The notes under the pieces were generated by a model. That model worked only from the letters and a program-made list of their open reading frames with translations, searched no databases and had not been told where the DNA came from. From positions 1 through 64,000 of the forward strand of contig JAEUUJ010000088.1 of NCBI GenBank assembly GCA_016786495.1: 64,000 nt of DNA. The letters run 5' to 3'. Positions 25,813 through 33,873 of this stretch are shown here, one piece after another (position 1 is the stretch's first letter; each line of letters opens with the position of its first letter). Source of the stretch: Cyclobacteriaceae bacterium (GTDB taxonomy: Bacteria > Bacteroidota > Bacteroidia > Cytophagales > Cyclobacteriaceae). Both the position numbers and the translations under genes were made by a program.

Positions 25813-27023
25813 GTCAGTTGATTGTAAATGGATTGAAGTTGGTTTCCCCGGACGTTCCAGTGAAAGTGTTTCTCGAATCGTTCGCGTGCTCCGGCTCGCA
25901 GCTCGACAAGTGTTCTCGGATTGTCGAAGAGGTACCGAATAGCCTGCACGAGTTCTTCTAAAGTTTTCTCGCGCGAGTGGTTGGATACCGAAATACCGGA
26001 AGACGCATCGATCAGTTCGCCCGGTCCGGCATTGTCGAGGCAGATCACCGGCAGGCCGAAAGAAAGTGCTTCGGCCACCACCATGCCTGCACCTTCGTGT
26101 GATGGAAACAGGAATGCTGAACTTCTTTTGAAGACGTTCATCAGCTTTGCGCGCTCCATCCAGGGGATAAATCGAATCGATGAGGTTGCATGGTAATGAC
26201 TGGCAATCTTTTTTAACCTCGCCAGTTCCGGACCTGAGCCAACAATGGTAAGCGAGCATCGCTTTCTTGATTCATCGGGGAGAGATTTAACAAATCGCGC
26301 GAAAGCTTCTACGGCCAGATCAAAACCTTTCAGTTGCACAAGCCGGCCGGCCGATAACAGCGAGAAGTCAGAAGAAGCTGCAGGTTCCCATCCGTAGTCT
26401 TGTGTCGCTACCGCAGGCATCAGCGTCCAGTTCATTAGCCTGGCATGAACCCTCAGGACGTCAGAGTTTATACACAGCACATGATCGGCTTTTCTGATCC
26501 CGCGCTTCAAGGCGCAGGAAGTTTTCCAGAAAACCTGTTTGATCAACGCCGTCATCCTGTCGCGAACCCAAAAACGCAGTGTATGCTTGATGAACGTAAA
26601 TGGGATTGACGGATGATGTCCGATCGGACCGTACACGAAAGGTTTATTCAGTTTCCACAAGTAGGAGGGAATCCAGTCGTTATGAAAGTTTACGGAATGA
26701 ACAATATCAAACCCGATGTTTTGTTTTTGGATGAATCGCGGCAGCGCAAATTGCCACATCCAGAAGTAGAGCAGTGCACCGCGGCCTCCGCGTTTCCAGA
26801 AGCGCATCCATTGGGGCAGATCAAAGTATAGAAATTTAATTCGTTCGTATAGCGCGTCAGGGTTGCGTTGCTGAAATTGTTCAATAGGTTCGCGGTTATT
26901 TTTGCGCGTGACTACAATCACCCGATTGAATCGCGCAATCTGCATCACAAAATTCCAACCGGTTCCGTCTTCCGAACCTTTCGTTGGATGAATGGCATAC
27001 GCAGTGGCCAGAATTGTTTTCAT
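25809..27023 (-). CDS. GT4 family glycosyltransferase
   Basis: 404 residues from the ATG at 27023, overlapping the acyltransferase stop by 4 nt. The N-terminus (MKTILATAYAIHPTKGSEDGTGWNF) is typical of GT4 enzymes that bind lipid-linked acceptors. The donor domain has LLSAGRLVQLKGFDLAVEAF and SHEGAGMVVAEALSFGLPVI. It is coupled to both neighbours by 4-nt overlaps. Acceptor and sugar not determined. Confidence 0.92.
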   Translation of the reverse strand: MKTILATAYAIHPTKGSEDGTGWNFVMQIARFNRVIVVTRKNNREPIEQFQQRNPDALYERIKFLYFDLPQWMRFWKRGGRGALLYFWMWQFALPRFIQKQNIGFDIVHSVNFHNDWIPSYLWKLNKPFVYGPIGHHPSIPFTFIKHTLRFWVRDRMTALIKQVFWKTSCALKRGIRKADHVLCINSDVLRVHARLMNWTLMPAVATQDYGWEPAASSDFSLLSAGRLVQLKGFDLAVEAFARFVKSLPDESRKRCSLTIVGSGPELARLKKIASHYHATSSIRFIPWMERAKLMNVFKRSSAFLFPSHEGAGMVVAEALSFGLPVICLDNAGPGELIDASSGISVSNHSREKTLEELVQAIRYLFDNPRTLVELRAGARERFEKHFHWNVRGNQLQSIYNQLT

Positions 27024-27715
27024 AACACCCTGCTTTTTAGAATCCTGGCCGGAACTCCACCGATCACACATTTGTCGGGGAAAACTCCCGTGACAACCGC
27101 GCCTGCTGCCACCACACATCCATTTCCGATAACCGCTCCATCAAGAACAGTGACTTTACTGCCGATCCAGCAGTTTGATCCGATAACGATTCCTTCCCGC
27201 GTTACGCCTTGCTCACGGATTAAGGTATCCGAAGCCGTGTACCGGTGATTCTCTGCATGACAACTGAAGTATTGTCCTACGATGGTGTCGTTGCCGATGG
27301 TCAACCCACCGGCACCGCCGAGGTATGCGTATTCTCCGATGCCGACCCGATCGCCAATATGAATGTGCGAACCGGTGTGGTGGAGAGAAGTAGAAACAAT
27401 AACGCGGCTGAACGCTCCGATACTCACGTGGTTGCCCAGGCGAATTCCACTCTTGCATAACGCACTGAATAACACATCGTTACCAACTTTCAGGAAGCTG
27501 CCCCAGGTAATTCGCGGGAGATATTGAAACTGCACGCGCTTCCCGCGCAACATTCCCCGTGCGTTGCGAAAGCAAAGCGCCATCATTACACCGCCCCGAA
27601 TCAGGGCGATGGTCTGTGTCCAAACAAACTGCAGCAGATCGGCCGTGGAAAGTGAGGCGTCAAGTGTGAATGTGCTGTTGCGAAGCCGCACAATTTTTTG
27701 AATGAGGTATTTCAT
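27020..27715 (-). CDS. Left-handed beta-helix (hexapeptide) acyltransferase
   Basis: Protein of 231 residues. From about residue 75 there are repeated hexapeptide turns such as IRLGNHVSIG, IHIGDRVGIG, LTIGNDTIVG and IVIGSNCWIG, and the end VIGGVPARILKSR is standard for this acetyltransferase class. His152-type catalytic histidine is suggested by HAENHRY. It is likely to acetylate a sugar of the exopolysaccharide using acetyl-CoA. It sits between the three-domain fusion gene (11 nt) and a GT4 gene (4-nt overlap). Confidence 0.9.
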   Translation of the reverse strand: MKYLIQKIVRLRNSTFTLDASLSTADLLQFVWTQTIALIRGGVMMALCFRNARGMLRGKRVQFQYLPRITWGSFLKVGNDVLFSALCKSGIRLGNHVSIGAFSRVIVSTSLHHTGSHIHIGDRVGIGEYAYLGGAGGLTIGNDTIVGQYFSCHAENHRYTASDTLIREQGVTREGIVIGSNCWIGSKVTVLDGAVIGNGCVVAAGAVVTGVFPDKCVIGGVPARILKSRVL

Positions 27716-27726
27716 GATTAAAATGT

Positions 27727-30114
27727 TCAGGCGGCTAAACGCGTGACACGATTCATAATAGCATTGATCGTTGTCGTGAGGTCTGTGTTTTCGAGTGTGA
27801 CATACTTATCGCGATGTTGTTTTCCAAGCTGGTGGAAGAACGTGCGGTACTGCTCCGTGAGGTGTTGAATGGTCGGAACATCCAGTTCCTGTTTACGGGC
27901 GCGAATAATTTCGGGAGCGGCAAAGAGGAATACGTTGAGGTCGGGCTTCCGGATAAGCGCATAGAACCATCGGATCATGCCGGAAGGTAAATCGATATTG
28001 CTTCTGCGACTGTCGTGTATAAAATCGAAGTAGTACCGGTCATACAACACAACACGACCCCGCACACTATACCGCAGCCACACATACCATTGACCGATCA
28101 GGTAATCGAGGTAATAGTATCCAAAGCGCATCACCGATGACAGGATGCTTGAGTTTTTTCCCTGGCGGGGCAATGACTGGGCAGCTGCACGTTCGGCTGC
28201 AACTTTCCCTTTCGTGAACGCGCTGAGTATCGGAAAAAGGGAAGGCCGGTGACGCAAAACAACAACCGGTTTCCGTAATTGTTTTTCGATTCGTGTGCGA
28301 AGGTTTTCAATCACGGTCGATTTACCCGCGCCATCCACTCCGCTGAATGTAATAACAGGAGCGGGACGACTCCACAATCGCCTGATTACATCCGAACCGT
28401 AGGTTACATAGTTGATCAGCCGGGCGATGCCGGAATTTTCGGATTGACGCTCGACTTCGCTTGAAATGGATTGGCAGTTGATGTGGTTGCGATAATACAG
28501 CCGAAGTTTGCGATCCAATGACGTGTTTAATGGCAATGATGTTTGGAGATCCCGATAGTGTGCCGGAATGTGGGCCTGATTCAATGCATAGAATAATCCC
28601 ACGAACCTGGCGGTTTCAGCGGGTGATGCGATTTTGATGGCAAACCTTGTCATCCATGCGCTGTCCAGCACAGGTTGTAACTGCATCATCTGCAATTGCT
28701 TTCGCTTCAGCTTCCAGATACAGTCCACCGACAGCACCCCGCCATCGTTAAAGATCAACATGTCGTTAACCATGAACGATTGAGTAGATTGACTTCGATA
28801 CGATACCAACGGGTGGCGATCGAAAAATCCACTAAGTTCTTTGTAAACAGATTTCGGCATGCAGAGGTCGAGGTCTGATTCATGCGGAAGATCTTCCGGC
28901 AGGTGTTGACCATACTTTAACGCAGCGTAGCGTTTCGTGTGCAGTTGATCTGCGAGATCCATCAGTACAAGCTGGCGATGACTGAGTGATGAAGATGCAA
29001 TTGATGAAAGCGCAAAACTCCAGGTCTCCAGCAGCCAGTACACCTGGCGGTGCCATGCCGGTTGTTGCGCATAGAGGTGCAGGTAGTAAACGGTGTTAAT
29101 GATCAGGTACAGTGCAAGGTAGTGTTGTTGCCGCACGGGGGTGTAGTTACTGAGAAGTCCGTGGTCGCTGAATAACGTCAGCCTGATTTCCTGTTCAAGT
29201 TCCTTCCATGATTTGCGTTGCGTGAGTATTCCCCGCTGAATGATAAAATGAAACGCATCAAACCCGAACGGCATTGCTGGCCGGGATAACTCCCAGTCGA
29301 AAACCGACAATGAGCCTGCTGCATGCTGATACATATTCCATGGCGTGAAATCACCATGCGCCAGCGCTGTTTCGATGACGTAGCCGGTCGGAAAACTCTG
29401 GATGATGTGACCGAGCTTGCGCAACAAAGCAGGAGGAATGCGCGAGTCCGGATGGCGTTCGAGTTGACGTAATTTTTTGCGGGTGTCTTCCCACACCGGG
29501 AGCGAGTTTAAGAAAGCATACGACAACGTATGATCGCGCAACTGTTTGAGCATTAATGCGTGCGCTGCGGTAAATTGGTTGACCGACTCACCGCCTTTGG
29601 AGATATCTGAAACACACAGCGTATTTGCTTCACCTTTCTCACTATGTGGAATGAAGAAATTTCGGTCGTTCATAGACCGCAATCGCTGCAAGGCAGCCGC
29701 TTCGTTGCGCAGCCCATGCGCAGCGTTTTCACCGATCGGTATTTTGTGAAACCAGGAATTATTTTCGCGCAACTCATACACGATCATTTTGCGGTTAGGG
29801 CCGGGCGTACCGGTAAAGGCTGCCCAATGCGAACCGGTAAAACGGTTTGATGTGCGGGTTACCCGAATTCGGTTGAAGAGGTACTGCTGAATCCCAAGGC
29901 CGAAGATTGTTCGAACAACACGGGCAAACATCCGGGCACGCCACCCGGCCTGATGATAAAATTTCAGGAACAGCGGTTTACGGGAGTCGGCCGGCCATAG
30001 CCACCGGATCGTTCCATCAGGACTATTGTAGTAAAGAAGGGTCTCACTGTTCGGATCATCAGCCCCCCGGTTCACCGTGAATCCAAGCAGTTGAAGGATA
30101 GTATCTTTTTCCAT
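27727..30114 (-). CDS. Three-domain fusion: APH-like kinase, nucleotidyltransferase-like and thymidylate-kinase-like
   Basis: 795 residues from the ATG at 30114 (MEKDTILQLLG). Residues 100-380 resemble aminoglycoside/choline kinases: catalytic HGDFTPWN at 253-260 and a metal-binding VFDWE with Asp273. Residues 395-545 resemble the small nucleotidyltransferase domains found with these proteins (LPEDLPHESDLDLCM, Asp414 and Asp416). Residues 585-795 resemble thymidylate kinase: P-loop SGVDGAGKST (591-600), DR motif YDR (691-693) and a lid-like region. The nucleotidyltransferase plus kinase pairing is common in surface-polysaccharide loci; an extra N-terminal APH-like kinase is not something I recognise as standard. 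It may phosphorylate a sugar or lipid-linked intermediate. No substrate can be named. Confidence 0.8.
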   Translation of the reverse strand: MEKDTILQLLGFTVNRGADDPNSETLLYYNSPDGTIRWLWPADSRKPLFLKFYHQAGWRARMFARVVRTIFGLGIQQYLFNRIRVTRTSNRFTGSHWAAFTGTPGPNRKMIVYELRENNSWFHKIPIGENAAHGLRNEAAALQRLRSMNDRNFFIPHSEKGEANTLCVSDISKGGESVNQFTAAHALMLKQLRDHTLSYAFLNSLPVWEDTRKKLRQLERHPDSRIPPALLRKLGHIIQSFPTGYVIETALAHGDFTPWNMYQHAAGSLSVFDWELSRPAMPFGFDAFHFIIQRGILTQRKSWKELEQEIRLTLFSDHGLLSNYTPVRQQHYLALYLIINTVYYLHLYAQQPAWHRQVYWLLETWSFALSSIASSSLSHRQLVLMDLADQLHTKRYAALKYGQHLPEDLPHESDLDLCMPKSVYKELSGFFDRHPLVSYRSQSTQSFMVNDMLIFNDGGVLSVDCIWKLKRKQLQMMQLQPVLDSAWMTRFAIKIASPAETARFVGLFYALNQAHIPAHYRDLQTSLPLNTSLDRKLRLYYRNHINCQSISSEVERQSENSGIARLINYVTYGSDVIRRLWSRPAPVITFSGVDGAGKSTVIENLRTRIEKQLRKPVVVLRHRPSLFPILSAFTKGKVAAERAAAQSLPRQGKNSSILSSVMRFGYYYLDYLIGQWYVWLRYSVRGRVVLYDRYYFDFIHDSRRSNIDLPSGMIRWFYALIRKPDLNVFLFAAPEIIRARKQELDVPTIQHLTEQYRTFFHQLGKQHRDKYVTLENTDLTTTINAIMNRVTRLAA

Positions 30115-30156
30115 TGCGTTCGCGTTTGGAACGCCCTTTTCCAGAAATCGTACCCA

Positions 30157-30208
30157 GCATTTAAACACCTCAAAATCAAGTGTTTAGCAGGTTTAATTTG
30201 GCGTGCCA
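30157..30208 (-). promoter_or_regulatory. Ambiguous -24-like elements before the fusion gene
   Basis: Minus-strand TGGCACG (30208-30202) is a perfect -24 but lacks a -12 GC at the right spacing and is only 20 nt from activator site copy 3. A second place (30171-30157) has a good -12 (ATGCT) but a poor -24. Neither is a full sigma-54 promoter. Confidence 0.25.
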
Positions 30209-30228
30209 GTACGCTGGCTGGAGTGCAA

Positions 30229-30243
30229 TTCCATTTAGTGGAA
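30229..30243. promoter_or_regulatory. Palindromic activator site, copy 3 (TTCCA-N5-TGGAA)
   Basis: TTCCA TTTAG TGGAA in the 138-nt gap between the polymerase gene and the three-domain fusion gene, the largest gap inside the structural part of the cluster. Confidence 0.55.
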
Positions 30244-30252
30244 ACGGGCTGT

Positions 30253-31542
30253 TCAGGCCCGAATACGACTGCACGTCATCAGGTGAAGTCTCTCGACCGT
30301 GGTGAGTCTGGATTGAGGGGAGAAGGTGATCGAGAAGATCAACATTTGATAGAACAGTATTCCGTAATTGCTTTCACCGAAGATTCCGAATTCGGTAAAC
30401 GAGTTAATCAGAATCGGGATAAGGATGCCAATCAGCATGGCACGTTTTTCCCTTGATTCGAACAAAACCCCCCGTACGGTAAACAGCATTTGAAACAAGG
30501 TCAGCGTCAGGCCAATAAACCCGAGGTTCATCAGCACTTGCATGAACGTGTTGTGCGTCATCTTGCCGGGATAGGTGTGAACGCCCTGAAAGTACTCTTT
30601 GTAATCAATTCGCATGAAGCCAAAGCCCAGCAACGGCTCGCGTGGCAAACCTTCTTCAATCAACGCAGTCCAGAAGGGCAGGCGGCCCGTCATGCTCATC
30701 ACTTCTTCCATCCGGCTGCTGTCGCCATCTTTTAGGATAACTTTATAAATCGCTACCGGCGACAGTACGAGAACACCTGCAATGATCAGAACTTTTAACC
30801 GCGGGTTATCCGATCGGCTGACGTGAAAGAAAATGATCAGCAATACACCAATTAAGGATGAGCGCGAGCCTGTCATGTACAATGCATAAAACAAGACAAG
30901 CAACTTCACAAGCGTCCACGCCAGGCGGTGACGCGAGGTAAGATCAAACAAAAGGCAGGCGATTCCGATCCCGGCTAACATGCCCAATTCGTTTGGATTC
31001 ATCAGGTATCCGCCCAGCCGCGATTCTTCGCCACCGTTGGTCATTCGAAAGAATACATCCGGTGCCGCAAACATTCCGATCACGAAAACAGCGATCAGAA
31101 TAAACGCTGTGTTACCGAGCAGCTGATAAAGCCGTACAGAATGGCCCGGAAAAAATTCATCCAGTAAAAAAATACTCTTGATAAAGAAGAAACTGAATAC
31201 CAGGCTTTGTGCTGTCATGAACCATTGCAGGGCACTGAAGCCCGGGTTTGTGCTCCAGGCAAATGAGATAAATCCCAGTGCGAGATAGCCAATGTAAAGC
31301 AAAGGCGAGAAGTTGTTTTTCCAGCGCGCAGCCGCCACCGCACCGTACTGCACAATGCTTCGGTACACCAGCCACGAGGCCGTCATTACACCCATGCGTC
31401 CGACAACCTTGATAATCCGCGTAATAACAACGTTCTCGCTCCAGGTAAAAAAACCTGCAACCATTAACAGGAGCAGTATAAAAAGATAGCGCTCCGTGTT
31501 ACGCAGGAATTTCTGCTCAGACAACCGGGATGTGCTGATCAT
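30253..31542 (-). CDS. O-antigen ligase/polymerase-like membrane protein (Wzy/WaaL type)
   Basis: About 429 residues from the ATG at 31542 (a start at 31572 is also open). It has 10 or more hydrophobic spans and a large periplasmic loop near residues 290-340 with GFGFMRIDYKEYFQGVHTYPGKMTHNTFMQVL, which carries the H-N-x-F/Y pattern of the Wzy_C/O-antigen ligase family. It presumably polymerises repeat units at the periplasmic face. Its start overlaps the GT4 stop by 26 nt. Confidence 0.85.
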   Translation of the reverse strand: MISTSRLSEQKFLRNTERYLFILLLLMVAGFFTWSENVVITRIIKVVGRMGVMTASWLVYRSIVQYGAVAAARWKNNFSPLLYIGYLALGFISFAWSTNPGFSALQWFMTAQSLVFSFFFIKSIFLLDEFFPGHSVRLYQLLGNTAFILIAVFVIGMFAAPDVFFRMTNGGEESRLGGYLMNPNELGMLAGIGIACLLFDLTSRHRLAWTLVKLLVLFYALYMTGSRSSLIGVLLIIFFHVSRSDNPRLKVLIIAGVLVLSPVAIYKVILKDGDSSRMEEVMSMTGRLPFWTALIEEGLPREPLLGFGFMRIDYKEYFQGVHTYPGKMTHNTFMQVLMNLGFIGLTLTLFQMLFTVRGVLFESREKRAMLIGILIPILINSFTEFGIFGESNYGILFYQMLIFSITFSPQSRLTTVERLHLMTCSRIRA

Positions 31543-32644
31543 ATTGATAAAGCGAGTCGAAGTCGTGCACAACCGTTTGCCAGTTAAAAGCTTTCTCTAC
31601 CATCCTCCGGGCGTTTTCACCCAGCGTGGGCAGCATGCGTTCGGTATGAAGTGCAAAAATCTTTTCAAGTGCCGATTGTAAATGGTCCGTGTCATCGGTG
31701 TTTACGACAAAGCCAGCGTTGAACGCGCGAACAAACGACCCAAGGTTAGTTGCTTCCGAGATCACGCAGGGAATACCCAGCGAAGCTGCCTCAAGCACTG
31801 CGGAAGGAAGGCCTTCGTTTCGGGAAGGATGAACAAAAACGTTCATTTTCGACATCCATTCTTCCTTCTCGGGACCAAACTTGCTTCCCTGACAAACCAC
31901 GATGTGTTCCAGTTTCCGGTTACGGATCATGTGTTCGAGGCGCGAGCGTTCCGGACCGTCTCCGATGATCCACACTTCAATATCCGTATCGCGGATTGCG
32001 GTGAGCGCATCCAGCAGAAGATCAAGACCTTTTGTGTGTACATCCAAACGGCCCACAAATCCGACAATCATGCGTTGCCGGTGACCCGAAGGTTTTGCAA
32101 GCATTTCACCGGGCGTAAACCCATACGGCATCAGCGACACATTCGATGTTTTAAAGATGGAATTCAGCCCGTCAACTTCGCTGGCGCCAATGCAATGAAT
32201 CCGTGATGCATGACGAAGCACGTATTGCTCGGCAAGCTTAAAATAAAGTCGCTTCATCAGGAAGCTTCGCTTCATCGCTTGCGTATTATACGCCCCGTGG
32301 GGTGTGATAACGTACGGAATCTTCCACCGGACAAGCAGTCGCGCGAGTGTTGCATACCGCGGTATCCAGCCTCCGTGCAGGTGAACGATGATTTTGCTGC
32401 GGTTATCGTAAAGCGCTTTTCGCAACGACGGGTGAACACCAAACGGATTGCGCGAAGCCCTGAACAGCTTTGTTTCAAAATTTCGTTCGCCAAAGTTCTC
32501 ATCTTCAGGCGTATGGGTTATTCCCCAGATCTGCACTGATCTTCCGTGCAGTGCCTGATGCGTAGCCAGTTGATAAACTACTTTATTGACACCGTTCATT
32601 CGGGCGGGATTAGCTTTCCCGAGAATCAAGTGGACTATCTCCAT
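31517..32644 (-). CDS. GT4 family glycosyltransferase
   Basis: 375 residues from the ATG at 32644 (MEIVHLILGKANPARMNGV). The N-terminal domain contains NGVNKVVYQLA. The C-terminal domain has FVGRLDVHTKGLDLLLDAL and HPSRNEGLPSAVLEAASLGIPCV, the GT-B donor site. It overlaps the flippase stop by 10 nt and the polymerase start by 26 nt, so the three are coupled. Linkage made is unknown. Confidence 0.92.
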   Translation of the reverse strand: MEIVHLILGKANPARMNGVNKVVYQLATHQALHGRSVQIWGITHTPEDENFGERNFETKLFRASRNPFGVHPSLRKALYDNRSKIIVHLHGGWIPRYATLARLLVRWKIPYVITPHGAYNTQAMKRSFLMKRLYFKLAEQYVLRHASRIHCIGASEVDGLNSIFKTSNVSLMPYGFTPGEMLAKPSGHRQRMIVGFVGRLDVHTKGLDLLLDALTAIRDTDIEVWIIGDGPERSRLEHMIRNRKLEHIVVCQGSKFGPEKEEWMSKMNVFVHPSRNEGLPSAVLEAASLGIPCVISEATNLGSFVRAFNAGFVVNTDDTDHLQSALEKIFALHTERMLPTLGENARRMVEKAFNWQTVVHDFDSLYQYDQHIPVV

Positions 32645-33873
32645 AAGACATATGATTTTTTTGTGAGTAAGTATTGCCAGAAGGTGAGGAGTATGAGTTG
32701 ATTCATGATTAATCCGATAATGACACCCCACAAGGCGAAGTTTTCAAGCAGGTACCGGAAACTAATCATACCGGCAACGAAGGTTATGACATAGCCTAAA
32801 AAATATTCCCGGTTCATTACATGAATACGAATGGCCACACGAACCGGATAGCCGATGAAAATGATCAGGTATAACAGGGCCATGCCCCGTACCACGTATC
32901 CGTACGACATATACGCAGATCCACCCAGCAAGCGGATCATAACCTCCGGGAAGAGTGCAATGACAATCAACAGCGATCCAAACGCCAACAGACTTTTTAA
33001 TCCGGTATCCCGCAGGTACCGTCTGGAATCTTCCGATGACGATTGAAACAACCGGCTTACCTGAGGTACAACATAATTTTCATACGTCTGAAGCAGCATG
33101 CTGAGAATTCCAAACAACGATTGGACAAGTCTGAAAGCGCCCAGCGCTTCGGCACCGAGCAATATTCCGGAAGTGAGAATGAATATGTTTGCCGACCACC
33201 ACTGCAAAAGCGCTGTCATCAGCAACCATTTTCCCTGCGCGAGATGCAGGCGCAAATACACGGACCATTGCGCGTATCGTTTCCAAACGGGGCGTTGAAG
33301 CAGCAAGCCGGCCAATGCACCGGAGAAGTAGGAGAGTGCAGCGATCGTCCATGCGCCCTGCAAGTCGAGCGTATGGCGATACCAGCCGATGCACAATGTT
33401 ATCAGAAATACAGAAGTTACAATTATGTCGATCCACACCGCTGCAGTGACGCGATTCTCAGCCAGAAAAAACTTCCGGAAGAAATCATGGAGCAGGAAGC
33501 ATGCGGCAAACATCAGCGCTGGAAGTACCACCGGTGCCCAGGATGAAATGTCGATGATGCGTGACTGGTTAATCAGGAAAAGACTTCCGCACAAAATTGC
33601 GACCAGTGCCACCTGAAAGGCGAGTAGAAAATCGGTGTAGTCGCTCCCCGGAAACCTGTGCCGCGAAACCTGAAAAGGCTGAATCACGAGCGCGTTACCG
33701 GCACTCACCCCAAGCATGAGCAGCATCAGCATGCCCGAGTAAATTCCGAAATCCGCCGGTTGCAGGGCGCGGGCAAGAATAATGGCTGAGACAAACCCGT
33801 TGCCGCTGTAGATCGCCTGATCGAAAAGCACTTTTGTTTTTTCGCTTGTTAGTATCGAACGTAACCTGCTCAT
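32635..33873 (-). CDS. Wzx-type polysaccharide flippase
   Basis: Protein of 412 residues with about 12 membrane spans of the MOP/MATE superfamily. The start (LFDQAIYSGNGFVSAIILARALQPADFGIYS) is the usual polysaccharide transporter signature with the PADFG(I/V)Y turn. It should flip lipid-linked repeat units to the periplasm. It overlaps the Wzc-like gene by 4 nt. Confidence 0.9.
   Translation of the reverse strand: MSRLRSILTSEKTKVLFDQAIYSGNGFVSAIILARALQPADFGIYSGMLMLLMLGVSAGNALVIQPFQVSRHRFPGSDYTDFLLAFQVALVAILCGSLFLINQSRIIDISSWAPVVLPALMFAACFLLHDFFRKFFLAENRVTAAVWIDIIVTSVFLITLCIGWYRHTLDLQGAWTIAALSYFSGALAGLLLQRPVWKRYAQWSVYLRLHLAQGKWLLMTALLQWWSANIFILTSGILLGAEALGAFRLVQSLFGILSMLLQTYENYVVPQVSRLFQSSSEDSRRYLRDTGLKSLLAFGSLLIVIALFPEVMIRLLGGSAYMSYGYVVRGMALLYLIIFIGYPVRVAIRIHVMNREYFLGYVITFVAGMISFRYLLENFALWGVIIGLIMNQLILLTFWQYLLTKKSYVLWR

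Noticed and set aside
25813..26259. N-terminal extension of the GT4 gene
   Set aside because: The 149 extra codons overlap the neighbouring gene and read as arginine-rich non-coding sequence; the ATG at 25812 gives a normal GT4 start.
27822..27837. TTCCA-N6-TGGAA inside the fusion gene
   Set aside because: Spacing is 6 rather than 5 and no -24/-12 element follows; not counted as a member of the motif set.
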